Shown here in pieces: positions 1 to 7,655 of a stretch of DNA of 16,144 bases. This DNA is from Pseudomonadota bacterium (lineage in GTDB: Bacteria > Pseudomonadota > Alphaproteobacteria > Rhizobiales > Devosiaceae). The translations under genes were made by a program, and so were the position numbers. Position 1 is the stretch's first letter. The number at the start of each line of letters is the position of its first letter. Under the pieces are notes generated by a model that ran no database searches, was not told where the DNA came from, and saw only the letters and a list, made by a program, of their open reading frames with translations. Location of the stretch: NCBI GenBank assembly GCA_023433775.1, contig JAEYTY010000024.1:1-16144 (forward strand), given 5' to 3'.

Positions 1-20
1 GCGGGAAACCGGGCTTTTTT
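1..20 (+). terminator. Possible truncated intrinsic terminator at window edge
   Basis: The first bases contain CCGGGC followed directly by a run of six T. This looks like the 3' arm and T-tract of a rho-independent terminator whose 5' arm lies before the window. It would end a plus-strand gene running toward the minus-strand OmpA-like gene. The 5' arm cannot be seen, so this is inference. Bases 21-116 hold no gene that I can support. Confidence 0.35.
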
Positions 21-116
21 GTGATGTTGCCTATTGGGCACAGGGGCAGGTGTGCTCAAATCAGGGTTAAGTGTTGGACGGAAAAGCGGTTTGTTGAGGG
101 GCCCGCCCGGGGAAAA

Positions 117-1142
117 TCACCCTTCTGTAAGCTTGAATTCGATGCGGCGGTTGCGGCGATAGGCTTCGTCGGTTTCGCCCGGATCGATAGGGGTGAATTC
201 GCCGAAACCGGCGGCCACGAGCCGGTTGGGCGACACGCCGCGCGACACCAGATATTGCGCGACCGAAATGGCGCGGGCGGCCGACAGCTCCCAGTTGGAC
301 GGGAAGCGGGCATTGGAAATCGGCCGGCTATCGGTGTGGCCGTCGATGCGCAGCACCCAGTTGATGTCGGTCGGGATTTCGGTTTCGAGCTGCAGAATGG
401 CGTCGGCAAGGGCGTCGAGATCAGGCAGGCCTTCACTCTGCACATCGGCCTGGCCGGGGTCGAACAGAACTTCGGACTGGAAGACGAAGCGGTCACCCAC
501 CACCCGCACATCGGCCCGGCCGGCGAGGATATCGCGCAACCGGCCGAAGAAGTCGGAGCGATAGCGGCTGAGCTCCTGCACGCGCTGGGCGAGAGCCACG
601 TTCAGTCGGCGGCCGAGATCGGCAATCTGGGTGCGCGATTCCGCATCGCGGGCCTCGGAGGCCTCAAGCGCGGCTTCGAGCGCACCGATCTGGCTACGCA
701 GGGCCGCCAATTGCTGATTGAGCAGCGTGACCTGAGCATTGGCTTCGTCCGACAGGCGCTCGGCGGCGAGGAGGTCGGACTGGAGGCCGGCTATGGTGCC
801 ATCGCGATCGCCGATGCCTTCGCCGATCCCGGCGAGTTGGCTTGTGAGGGCGTCATTCTCGTCTTCGGCCCCGGCCAGGGTTGCGGTGAGCGAGGCCAGT
901 TGTGAGGTGAGGTCGTCCGAGTTGGCGCGCTCAAGTTGCAGCAGTTCGGTGAGTTCGGCGATCTGGCCATTGAGGCGCGCGAGGGCTGTGTCGCGGCCCT
1001 GAATTTCCTGACCGAGGAAGAACTGGGTCAGCATGAACAGCGACAGCATGAAGATGATGACGAGCAAAAGGCTCGACAGGGCGTCGACGAATCCCGGCCA
1101 GTAATTGGCTTCCTGTCGGCGGCGGGCCCGGGTCGACGCCAT
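117..1142 (-). CDS. OmpA/MotB-like peptidoglycan-binding membrane protein
   Basis: The protein has 341 residues. It begins with a short basic cytoplasmic end (RARRR), then one membrane helix at about 18-44 that carries an acidic residue near its start (D20 in WPGFVDALSS), as in MotB, TolR and ExbD proteins where an Asp binds protons. Residues 46-195 form a long coiled coil rich in Gln, Leu, Ala and Asp. Residues 212-341 are an OmpA-like domain with IDGHTD (266-271), the WELSAARA segment (284-291) and a closing NRRIEF; D271 and R290 fit the pair that binds diaminopimelate in this fold. It starts 3 nt after the stop of the MotA/TolQ-like gene, so the two are almost certainly one operon and one complex: a proton-driven channel with a peptidoglycan-anchored stator arm. 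The lack of flagellar genes nearby and the long coiled coil argue against calling it motB. Its exact cellular task is unknown. Confidence 0.9.
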   Translation of the reverse strand: MASTRARRRQEANYWPGFVDALSSLLLVIIFMLSLFMLTQFFLGQEIQGRDTALARLNGQIAELTELLQLERANSDDLTSQLASLTATLAGAEDENDALTSQLAGIGEGIGDRDGTIAGLQSDLLAAERLSDEANAQVTLLNQQLAALRSQIGALEAALEASEARDAESRTQIADLGRRLNVALAQRVQELSRYRSDFFGRLRDILAGRADVRVVGDRFVFQSEVLFDPGQADVQSEGLPDLDALADAILQLETEIPTDINWVLRIDGHTDSRPISNARFPSNWELSAARAISVAQYLVSRGVSPNRLVAAGFGEFTPIDPGETDEAYRRNRRIEFKLTEG

Positions 1143-1145
1143 GGC

Positions 1146-2141
1146 CTAGTTCCGGTTCTCGTTGTCAGCTTCGTTGAGCATGGCCTCGATCAGGTCGCGC
1201 AGCTTTTTATTGGTTTCGCCCTGCTCGACCATGTAGCGCCGGAGATCGTCCTGCTCGGTTCGGATGTGTTTGACCAGCCCGTCAATGCCGCGGGCCAGTT
1301 CGGCCATGGCGCGAATGGCGTTTTGCGAGGAACTCTGGTTCTGCATGTTGGCGCCGAGGCGCTCGATCATGGCCTGCATATCGGCACCGGCAACGCCCAT
1401 GGAATTGGCCTGCATGGCGGTGACCGGATGATCAAGCTCCGTCATCGAGGTCATCCAGTCTTCAAGGTCCGTATAGAAGGCGTTCTGGGCCTGGCTGGTC
1501 TGCAGATCGAGAAAGCCGAGCACCAGCGAACCCGATAGGCCGAAGAGCGATGACGAAAAGGCCGTGCCCATGCCACCGAGCGGGGCGACGAGGCCCTCCT
1601 TGAGATTGGTGAACAGCGCCGCACTGTCACCGGAGGTGACGTCGAGCGCATTGATGACATTGGCTACCGAGCTCACGGTTTCGAGCAGGCCGAAGAAGGT
1701 GCCCAAAAGGCCAAGGAAAACCAGCAGGCCAGTGAGGTAGCGCGATGTGTCCTTGGCTTCGTCGAGGCGATTGCCGACAGAGTCCAGAATGGAGCGCATG
1801 GAGGACGGCGTGATGATCGCCTCGCCGATCCGCTCGCGCAGAATGCCGGCGACCGGGGCCAACAGGATGGGTGGGCGAACGCTGGTCACATTGCCGTCCT
1901 GCAGCGAATTGACCCATTTCACTTCCGGGAAGAGACGGAAAATCTGGCGGAAGCTGAGGAAGATGCCAATCGCCAGGGTGAAGAAGATCAGCCCGTTGAT
2001 GAAGGGATTGGCCCAGAAGAAGCTGACAATGGTGGTGAACAGAATGGCCGCCACCAGCGCCACCAGCACCAAAAAGATGATGATCTTGATGAGGTAAACG
2101 GTGGGACTGGCGAGGTGATAGGGATCGTAATCTTGCGTCAT
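1146..2141 (-). CDS. MotA/TolQ/ExbB-type proton channel family protein
   Basis: The protein has 331 residues. Hydrophobic segments at about 15-42 and 47-65 are followed by a cytoplasmic stretch and then two further helices, at about 136-160 (GLLGTFFGLLETV) and 190-215 (GMGTAFSSSLFGLSGSLVLG). These last two are the hallmark pair of the MotA/TolQ/ExbB family, whose members form the ring of a proton-driven inner-membrane motor. Residues 220-331 form a polar, probably coiled-coil tail. It lies immediately before the OmpA-domain gene, with a 3-nt gap, and behind its own promoter-like sequence at 2186-2214. The order of segments is closer to a MotA/ExbB hybrid than to classical flagellar MotA, and no flagellar or tonB/tolA gene is in view. 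Family assignment is secure; the role is inferred to be envelope energisation or peptidoglycan-linked force transmission. Confidence 0.88.
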   Translation of the reverse strand: MTQDYDPYHLASPTVYLIKIIIFLVLVALVAAILFTTIVSFFWANPFINGLIFFTLAIGIFLSFRQIFRLFPEVKWVNSLQDGNVTSVRPPILLAPVAGILRERIGEAIITPSSMRSILDSVGNRLDEAKDTSRYLTGLLVFLGLLGTFFGLLETVSSVANVINALDVTSGDSAALFTNLKEGLVAPLGGMGTAFSSSLFGLSGSLVLGFLDLQTSQAQNAFYTDLEDWMTSMTELDHPVTAMQANSMGVAGADMQAMIERLGANMQNQSSSQNAIRAMAELARGIDGLVKHIRTEQDDLRRYMVEQGETNKKLRDLIEAMLNEADNENRN

Positions 2142-2185
2142 CTTTGCCGAACCCTGCCCCTCATGCGCAAATCATCCACCCCCCG

Positions 2186-2214
2186 AGTCTAGAGGCGGCT
2201 GAAAGGCCTGACAA
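2186..2214 (-). promoter_or_regulatory. Sigma70-like promoter for the MotA-like/OmpA-like pair
   Basis: On the minus strand TTGTCA (2209-2214) is followed by a 17-nt spacer and TAGACT (2186-2191). These match the sigma70 consensus at 5/6 and 4/6 positions with optimal spacing. The start codon at 2141 lies about 45 nt downstream of the -10 box. It sits in the 116-nt gap after suhB and would let the channel pair be transcribed separately. Confidence 0.5.
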
Positions 2215-2257
2215 TTAGAAAGGTTAATAGAGCGGCAGGACGTGATGCGCGCAGAGG

Positions 2258-3052
2258 CTACTGAATGGGCTTCAGAGTCTTGAGCAGCGCGCCCTGAATG
2301 TGCTCGTTGCCGGCGACAATCTGGCCGTTCCAGACTGATCCACCCTGACCCGCAAAGTCGGTGACGGTGCCGCCCGCCTCGCGCACAAGGAGCTGGCCGG
2401 CAGCGACGTCCCATGGGGCGAGACCGGCTTCCCAGAGGCCGTCATAGCGGCCCGAGGCGAGCCAGGCCATGTCAACGCAAATGGAGCCTGAGCGGCGAAT
2501 GCCGGCTACGGCCGGATTGATGGTGGCAAGCTGGCGCAATTGCAGCGTGTCATTGGCGGTGCCCTGGGTCTTGATGCCCGTACAGATCACGGCTTCGGAC
2601 ATGTCGCGGCGGCCCGATACGCGCAGGCGGCGGCGGTCAGCCAGCCAGGCGCCACCGCCCTTTTCGGCGGTGTAGAGTTCGTCGAGGACCGGGTTGTAGA
2701 TGACCGAGGCGACAATTTCATTGGCGCGTTCGAGCGCAATGGCGACGGCGAACAGCGGAATGGAGTGGAGGAAATTGGTGGTGCCATCGAGCGGGTCGAT
2801 GATCCAGCGGTGCTGACCATCGGTGCCCGCGACTTCGCCGCCCTCTTCCATGAGGAAGGCATAGGTCGGGCGGGCCTTGCGCAGCTCGTCATAGACGATC
2901 TGTTCAGCGCGCAGATCGGCCTTCGAGACGAAATCGGCCGGGCCCTTGCGGGAGATTTGCAGGTTTTCGACTTCGTTGAAGTCCTTGGTCAGCGACTTGC
3001 CGGCCTTGAATGCGGCATTGACCATCACGTTGAGAAGGGCGGAACGCGCCAT
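2258..3052 (-). CDS. suhB: Inositol monophosphatase family protein (SuhB-like)
   Basis: The protein has 264 residues from the ATG at 3052; a TTG 48 nt upstream would only add a sequence unlike the family. The metal-dependent sugar phosphatase signature is complete: the Glu pair E69-E70 before GGE, WIIDPLDGTTNF (83-94) with metal ligands D86 and D89, and WDVAAG (214-219) containing the third acidic ligand D215. The length fits the family (about 260-270). Members hydrolyse myo-inositol-1-phosphate and related sugar phosphates; SuhB of enteric bacteria also acts in rRNA transcription antitermination. The start MARSALLNVM and the KGPADFVSKAD segment (37-46) are typical of alphaproteobacterial SuhB. 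It follows the Sel1 gene after 146 nt and precedes the channel gene by 116 nt, so it may be its own unit. Substrate cannot be read from sequence. Confidence 0.9.
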   Translation of the reverse strand: MARSALLNVMVNAAFKAGKSLTKDFNEVENLQISRKGPADFVSKADLRAEQIVYDELRKARPTYAFLMEEGGEVAGTDGQHRWIIDPLDGTTNFLHSIPLFAVAIALERANEIVASVIYNPVLDELYTAEKGGGAWLADRRRLRVSGRRDMSEAVICTGIKTQGTANDTLQLRQLATINPAVAGIRRSGSICVDMAWLASGRYDGLWEAGLAPWDVAAGQLLVREAGGTVTDFAGQGGSVWNGQIVAGNEHIQGALLKTLKPIQ

Positions 3053-3123
3053 GGATTGCTGCTCGCTAATTCGGGCGGCGCATTGACCCCGGTGCCGCAA
3101 TCCCGTCTAGGATTTTTCCGGCC

Positions 3124-3152
3124 CGGCAGCCGAAGGGCCGATGGCCCTGCCG
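3124..3152. repeat. Stem-loop between Sel1 gene and suhB
   Basis: CGGCAG (3124-3129) pairs with CTGCCG (3147-3152), and a GGGCC/GGCCC pair lies inside (3135-3139 and 3143-3147), competing by one base with the outer stem. No T-tract follows on the minus strand (it is followed by GGCCGGAAAAA), so it is not a canonical terminator of the Sel1 gene. It may be a REP-like or mRNA-stabilising hairpin. Confidence 0.3.
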
Positions 3153-3198
3153 CAGGTTCAAAGTGTGGCGGGCTTATTGCCCCAGAAATGCCGGAGGT

Positions 3199-4350
3199 TC
3201 AAGGGTCTTGCGGTTGAGCGGGCGGAGGCGTCGCGGCTCCGGCACTGGCTGGCGCATTGGCCTGCGGATCCTGAGCGGGCGCGTCGGCATCTTCGCTGGT
3301 GGTATCGACGACCTGGCTCGGAGCGTTTTCCGGCGCCAGCGGGGTGGGCAGGAATGGCGACATTTCCCCAGGTTCGGCGGCAGGCGCCGCCTCGGCGATT
3401 GTGGAGGGCGGCTCGGATGGCCAGAACCGCGCGCGTTCCTCGGCGCGAGCCAGACTATCGGCGGGGATCGAGACCAGCAGCCGGTCGAGAGCCTGATCGC
3501 TGAGACCCTGGCGGCGGGCGAGCGCGCGCCACATGGCGGCGTCTTCGAGGTTGAGCGTAACGCCTTCACCCACGGCAAGCAGCTTGGCATAGCGGTTCTG
3601 GGCAACGGGATTGCCGTTTTCTGCGGCGCGGCGATACCATTCGACGGCTTCTTCCAGGTTCCGTTCGACACCGAGCCCCAGATAAAGGGCGGTGGCAAAA
3701 TCGATCTGGGCCGGGGCGAAGCCCTGCGCGGCGGCCAGGCCGAGATAGCGCACGCCTTCGGCCTGATCGGGCACCATGCCGGCGCCTTCGATCAGCATTG
3801 AGCCATAATCGTATTGGGCTTCGGGATATTCGGCTTCAGCCGCTTCGCGCATCAGCTCGGCGGCGGTGACCAGGCTTGGCTCGGCATAAATGCCTTCGAC
3901 ATGCAGCAGGGCCAGATTGTAACGTGCGGGTATATAGCCTGCGTCTGCCGCCTTGCGCAGCAGACTTGCCGCCTTGGTCCGATCTCGCGGCACGCCGGCG
4001 CCTTCCTGATAGAGCAGGGCCAGCTCAAACGCGGCCAGCGTGCTGCCATTGTCGGCGGCCAGCTGATACCAGCCGGCAGCACGCTCAAGGCTTTGCGCTA
4101 CGCCGAGACCCTTGGCGTAGAGTTCGGCAATAAGGGTCTGCGCCGCAGCATCGCCCTGTTCGGCGCGGGGCAAGGCAAGCTCAAGCGCGGTAAGGAAATA
4201 GCCGCGCTGGAAAGCGCCAAAGGCATAATCCACCGGGTGGCGCGGGCCGAATACGGCGTCGCTGACCACCTCGGCAGGGGTTTCCTGGGCGAGGGTGGGA
4301 ATGGGCAGGCACAGAGCGGCCAGCAGCAGAAGGCGTCTGGCGATGATCAT
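3199..4350 (-). CDS. Secreted Sel1-repeat (TPR-like) protein
   Basis: The protein has 383 residues. An N-terminal signal peptide (RR then LLLLAALCLPIPTLAQ, likely cut after A21) sends it to the periplasm. About six Sel1-like repeats follow, each near 36 residues, from about 67 to 282, with recurring patterns such as AQTLIAELYAKGLGV, AAFELALLYQEGAGV and AQYDYGSMLIEGAG. Such repeats form an alpha-solenoid for protein-protein contacts. Residues 310-383 are a low-complexity Pro/Ala/Glu-rich tail. The ATG overlaps the stop of the ThiE-like gene in an ATGA arrangement, suggesting translational coupling. No enzyme motif is seen. In alphaproteobacteria secreted Sel1 proteins are often linked to envelope or exopolysaccharide functions; here the partner is unknown. 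Confidence 0.85.
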   Translation of the reverse strand: MIIARRLLLLAALCLPIPTLAQETPAEVVSDAVFGPRHPVDYAFGAFQRGYFLTALELALPRAEQGDAAAQTLIAELYAKGLGVAQSLERAAGWYQLAADNGSTLAAFELALLYQEGAGVPRDRTKAASLLRKAADAGYIPARYNLALLHVEGIYAEPSLVTAAELMREAAEAEYPEAQYDYGSMLIEGAGMVPDQAEGVRYLGLAAAQGFAPAQIDFATALYLGLGVERNLEEAVEWYRRAAENGNPVAQNRYAKLLAVGEGVTLNLEDAAMWRALARRQGLSDQALDRLLVSIPADSLARAEERARFWPSEPPSTIAEAAPAAEPGEMSPFLPTPLAPENAPSQVVDTTSEDADAPAQDPQANAPASAGAATPPPAQPQDP

Positions 4351-4952
4351 GCCGGGGCCCGCAATGCGCGATCAAAGGCGGCGAGAGCCGCCACCGGGTC
4401 TTTGGCGCTCCAGACGCAGTCGGACAGAGCGAGGAATTCCGCGCCGGTTTCATCGGCACCGGCAGCGTCAGCGGCGGGATTGGAATGGACGGCAGGGACT
4501 TCAAAAGTCTCGGCCCACCATTGGGCCAGTTCGGTCGCCTGCGGATCGGGCGAGCCCGAGAGGGGGCCGAACATCAGATAATCAACGTCGAGCTCGCCAA
4601 AGCTCATGGCGTCATGGCGGCTGCGGATATTGCCGACACCGACAATACCGTCGGGCTTGAGGGCCGAAACAGCGTCGCGGATGGCCTTGGCGCCGCCCGA
4701 AGAGACATGCACGCCATCGGCCCCGAGTTGGCGGGTGAGGGCTACATCGTCCTCAATCAGCACGGCGGCACCAGCGGCCTGACCGACCTGCACCAGCCGC
4801 CCGGCAAGGTCGGCATAGGCAGCATCGCTCAGGCTGCCTCGCCGGATCAGCACAGCGGAAACCTCTGGACCCGTCAGCACGGCCATCAGGCTGCGCGCGA
4901 AGGTGGCCGGATCGGGATCGCTGGGAGTGATGAGATAGAGCTGGGGAGGCAT
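4347..4952 (-). CDS. ThiE-like TIM-barrel protein, key catalytic motifs degenerate
   Basis: The protein has 201 residues from the ATG at 4952 (MPPQLYLITP); a TTG at 4970 is an alternative start but has no better ribosome site. It resembles thiamine-phosphate synthase, which joins the HMP-pyrophosphate and thiazole-phosphate halves of thiamine. Family landmarks remain: LYLITP (5-10), IEDDVALTRQLGADGVHV (66-83), IVGVGNIRS (103-111) and DYLMFGP (124-130). Others are altered: the usual QxREK is LIRRG (35-39), the HxGQ after ADGVH is lost, the P-T-x-T-K loop is LSGSPDP (131-137), and the Gly-rich GIGG phosphate site is absent (PAVHSNPAAD, 153-162). It may have a different substrate or a non-enzymatic role. 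No thiC, thiG or thiD is nearby. Its stop overlaps the start of the Sel1 gene. Confidence 0.75.
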   Translation of the reverse strand: MPPQLYLITPSDPDPATFARSLMAVLTGPEVSAVLIRRGSLSDAAYADLAGRLVQVGQAAGAAVLIEDDVALTRQLGADGVHVSSGGAKAIRDAVSALKPDGIVGVGNIRSRHDAMSFGELDVDYLMFGPLSGSPDPQATELAQWWAETFEVPAVHSNPAADAAGADETGAEFLALSDCVWSAKDPVAALAAFDRALRAPA

Positions 4953-5076
4953 GGGTTTCCGGATGCGCAATGGTGCTCGTCCCTAGAGCGCCATTTTGGC
5001 GAGAAAAGGGACAGGTCACCAATAGGCAGAAGCCGGGCGACACGCAATGGTCGCACATATGCACCCCTGCGGGGAT

Positions 5077-5111
5077 AAAAAGACGCGCATCCGGGGAGAT
5101 GGGTGCGCGTC
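5077..5111 (-). terminator. Intrinsic terminator after fba
   Basis: On the minus strand GACGCGCA (5104-5111) and TGCGCGTC (5082-5089) form a perfect 8-bp GC-rich stem with a 14-nt loop, followed at once by TTTTT (5077-5081). It lies 28 nt after the fba stop codon. It separates the pgk-fba unit from the ThiE-like/Sel1 unit. Confidence 0.85.
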
Positions 5112-5139
5112 ATGCCTGACTAAGGGGGTCAGGAAGGGA

Positions 5140-6168
5140 TCAGGCGGCGCGGTCCTGTTCGTTGGACCATTCGCCGAGGGCGGCCAGTGCGTTCATCTGG
5201 GCGCGGTGGGCAAAGGCGGCGCGGGCTGCGGCGTAGTTTTCGCGGCGACCGGCCCAGGTGCGCAGGGCGACATTCTGGAGAGCACGGCCATAGGAGAAGG
5301 TCAGCGGCCATGGCTTGCCGGCGATCTTGTTCATGGCCGAGAGGTGGGCCGTTGCTTCCTCGTCAGTCTGGCCGCCGGAGAGGAAGGCAATGCCGGGCAC
5401 GGCGGCGGGCACATGTTCGCGCAGCACTTCGACGGTGCGGCGGGCGACATCTTCGACGCCGGGACGGTCGCGTGAATTGACGCCGGGCAGGACCATGTTT
5501 GGCTTGAGCAACATGCCCGACAGATCAACGCCGGCAAGGCGCAGTTCCTTGAAGACATTTTCGAGCACGTCGCCGGTGACCTGGGCGCAACGCTCCAGCG
5601 AGTGATTGCCGGGCTCGCCATCGCCCATCACTTCGGGCTCGACGACGGGGACGATGCCAGCTTCCTGACAGAGGATGGCGTAGCGGGCCAGCGCATGGGC
5701 ATTGGCGCGGATATTGTTGCGGGTTGGGGCGATGTCGTTGATGGTGATGACAGCGCGCCACTTGGCGAAACCGGCGCCCAGTTCGGCATAGCGGGCGAGG
5801 CGCTGGCGCAGGCCATCGAGGCCTTCGGTGATCTTTTCGCCGCTGTCGCCGGGCATGGGGAAGGCACCGCGATCGACCTTGATGCCGGGGATGGTGTCGG
5901 TATCGGCGAGGATGGCGCGGAAAGGCGTGCCATTGACGGCGGACTGTTCAAGTGTTTCCTCGGTGAGGATGACGCCGGAGATGTAATTGCTCATGGCTTC
6001 GGTCGCGCCAAACAGCATTTCGCGATAGTCGCGGCGCAGATCGAGCGAATTGGGCAGGTTGATTTTGGCGAAGCGCTTGGCAATCGTGCCTTCGGATTCG
6101 TCGGCAGCCAGAATGCCCTTGCCGGGCGCCATGAGTTTCTGGGCAATGGCGTTGAGCGACTTGGTCAT
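5140..6168 (-). CDS. fba: Class I fructose-bisphosphate aldolase
   Basis: The protein has 342 residues from the ATG at 6168, which has a GAGG ribosome site 6 nt upstream; a TTG at 6180 would lie beyond that site. It cleaves fructose 1,6-bisphosphate to glyceraldehyde 3-phosphate and dihydroxyacetone phosphate in the cytoplasm, and works in reverse for gluconeogenesis or the Calvin cycle. It is the Schiff-base (class I) enzyme of eukaryotic type: GKGILAADES (16-25), IKVDRG (96-101), AKWR (135-138), VEPEV (176-180), LLKPNMVLPG with the Schiff-base lysine K222 (220-229), FLSGGQTDEEA (262-272) and FSYGRALQ (291-298). Active-site counterparts D24, K97, K136 and E178 are all present. It follows pgk by 132 nt, and that gap carries unusual inverted repeats and an SD-enclosing hairpin. 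A strong terminator follows the gene. Confidence 0.95.
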   Translation of the reverse strand: MTKSLNAIAQKLMAPGKGILAADESEGTIAKRFAKINLPNSLDLRRDYREMLFGATEAMSNYISGVILTEETLEQSAVNGTPFRAILADTDTIPGIKVDRGAFPMPGDSGEKITEGLDGLRQRLARYAELGAGFAKWRAVITINDIAPTRNNIRANAHALARYAILCQEAGIVPVVEPEVMGDGEPGNHSLERCAQVTGDVLENVFKELRLAGVDLSGMLLKPNMVLPGVNSRDRPGVEDVARRTVEVLREHVPAAVPGIAFLSGGQTDEEATAHLSAMNKIAGKPWPLTFSYGRALQNVALRTWAGRRENYAAARAAFAHRAQMNALAALGEWSNEQDRAA

Positions 6169-6174
6169 CGTGTT

Positions 6175-6193
6175 CCTCAATTCTCGATTGAGG
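6175..6193 (-). promoter_or_regulatory. Hairpin enclosing the fba ribosome-binding site
   Basis: In the minus-strand transcript CCUCAAU-CGAGA-AUUGAGG forms a perfect 7-bp stem with a 5-nt loop. The 3' arm contains the GAGG Shine-Dalgarno element, 6 nt before the AUG. Folding would block ribosome access. No known riboswitch class was recognised. Confidence 0.55.
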
Positions 6194-6196
6194 CCC

Positions 6197-6259
6197 AGAT
6201 TAGACTTTCGTCAGCGCCGGGGCGATTAGACCTGCGTTTATGCGACGAAAGGCTAATCT
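6197..6259 (-). promoter_or_regulatory. Operator-like inverted repeat upstream of fba
   Basis: Arms at 6197-6212 and 6244-6259 are inverted copies matching at 15 of 16 positions (AGATTAGACTTTCGTC against AGATTAGCCTTTCGTC), around a 31-nt centre. The centre holds another direct GATTAGAC (6224-6231), 26 bp from that in the left arm (6198-6205). Three GATTAG half-sites close upstream of fba suggest a transcription-factor operator. A structured mRNA leader is the alternative. No regulator can be named. Confidence 0.5.
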
Positions 6260-6300
6260 TGTATGGTAGATATTTCAGTTCGCTGGCTGGGCGCCTTGCC

Positions 6301-7503
6301 TCACTTCTTCAGCGCCTCCACACCCGGCAGGGGCTTGCCTTCCATCCATTCTAGGAAGGCGCCGCCGGCGGTGGAGACGTAGGTGAGCTTGTCCTTGACC
6401 CCGGCATGGGCGAGGGCGCTGACGGTGTCGCCGCCGCCGGCCACGGAGACCAGGTGACCATCATGGGTGCGCTTGGCGACATGCTTGGCGATGGCGACGG
6501 TGCCGGCGTCAAAGGGGTTCATTTCGAAGGCACCGACCGGGCCGTTCCAGACAACAGTGTGCGCATCGTCGATGGCGGCATTGATGCGCTCGACTGAGGA
6601 GGGGCCGATATCGAGGATCATGCCTTCGGGGTCGATGGCGTCGAGCCCATAGAGGCGGGTCGGGGTGTCGGCCTTGAAATGCCAGGCAACGACCGCATCG
6701 ATGGGCAGGATGATGGCGCAGCCGCTATCGACTGCCTTGTCCATGATGCGGATGGCGGTGTCCTTGAGGTCCTTTTCGCACAGCGACTTGCCGATATTGA
6801 CGCCCTGAGCGTGCAGGAAGGTGTTGGCCATGCCGCCGCCGATGACGAGGCCATCGACCTTTGTGACGAGGTTTTCGAGCAGGTCGATCTTGGACGAGAC
6901 CTTGGCGCCGCCGACAATGGCGACGACGGGCTTTTTCGGCTTGCCCAGGCCTGCTTCGAGCGCTTCGAGCTCGGCCTGCATTGCAAGGCCGGCGGCGGCG
7001 GGAAGCTGGCGGGCAAGGGCTTCGGTCGAGGCATGGGCGCGGTGCGCGGCCGAGAAGGCGTCATTGACATAGACATCGCCGAGGCTGGCCATGCGCTTGG
7101 CCAGTTCGACATCGTTTTCTTCCTCGCCGGGGTGGAAGCGGGTGTTTTCGAGCACGAGGACCGAGCCGGCGGGGGCTTCGTCGATGGCCTTTTTGGCGGC
7201 GCTGACATCGACCCAGTCGGTGGCGACAAAGCCGACCGGATGGCCGGTTTCATTGGCAACGGCCTCGCAGACCTGTTCGAGCGAAAATTCGGGGTTCACC
7301 TTGCCCTTGGGGCGGCCAAAATGGCTGAGCAGGATCGCCTTGCCGTCGCGCTTGACGATTTCGCGGATGGTGGGGACGAGGCGCTCGATGCGGGTGGCGT
7401 CGGTCACCTTGCCATCGGCGACGGGCACATTGAGATCGGCGCGCAGCAGTACGCGCTTGCCGGTGAGATCGAGTTCATCGAGGGTCTTGAAAGTCGCGCT
7501 CAT
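6301..7503 (-). CDS. pgk: Phosphoglycerate kinase
   Basis: The protein has 400 residues from the ATG at 7503 (MSATFKTLDE), with GGAG about 9 nt upstream. The frame stays open for 84 more codons upstream, but that extension has no family resemblance. It transfers phosphate between 1,3-bisphosphoglycerate and ADP, in glycolysis or in reverse. The family signature RVLLRADLNVPV (17-28) begins the N-domain; HFGRPKG (61-67) and LENTRFHPGEE (118-128) build the 3-phosphoglycerate site. GGAKVSSKI (198-206), IGGGMANTFL (221-230), VWNGPVGAFE (318-327) and SVAGGGDTVSA (353-363) form the nucleotide-binding C-domain. Length and motifs are complete. It is followed by fba. The neighbour on the upstream side is the accessory block rather than gap. 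Confidence 0.97.
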   Translation of the reverse strand: MSATFKTLDELDLTGKRVLLRADLNVPVADGKVTDATRIERLVPTIREIVKRDGKAILLSHFGRPKGKVNPEFSLEQVCEAVANETGHPVGFVATDWVDVSAAKKAIDEAPAGSVLVLENTRFHPGEEENDVELAKRMASLGDVYVNDAFSAAHRAHASTEALARQLPAAAGLAMQAELEALEAGLGKPKKPVVAIVGGAKVSSKIDLLENLVTKVDGLVIGGGMANTFLHAQGVNIGKSLCEKDLKDTAIRIMDKAVDSGCAIILPIDAVVAWHFKADTPTRLYGLDAIDPEGMILDIGPSSVERINAAIDDAHTVVWNGPVGAFEMNPFDAGTVAIAKHVAKRTHDGHLVSVAGGGDTVSALAHAGVKDKLTYVSTAGGAFLEWMEGKPLPGVEALKK

Positions 7504-7655
7504 CGGGGCAGTCTCCGCGTCGGAAAGTATTTGCCGTGGGGTAGCAGAGTGGCACGGCGGGCGGAAGCGGGGGAAGGAAAAATCTGTGCCGGGATTGGGG
7601 CGGGCGTGGGTTTTCGCCGGGTGGCGCTTCCGTCCCCGGTTTCGCTTTAGTTGAT

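Noticed and set aside
4989..5001. CGCCA-TTT-TGGCG palindrome upstream of the ThiE-like gene
   Set aside because: Five-base arms are common by chance in GC-rich DNA, and no convincing promoter overlaps it.
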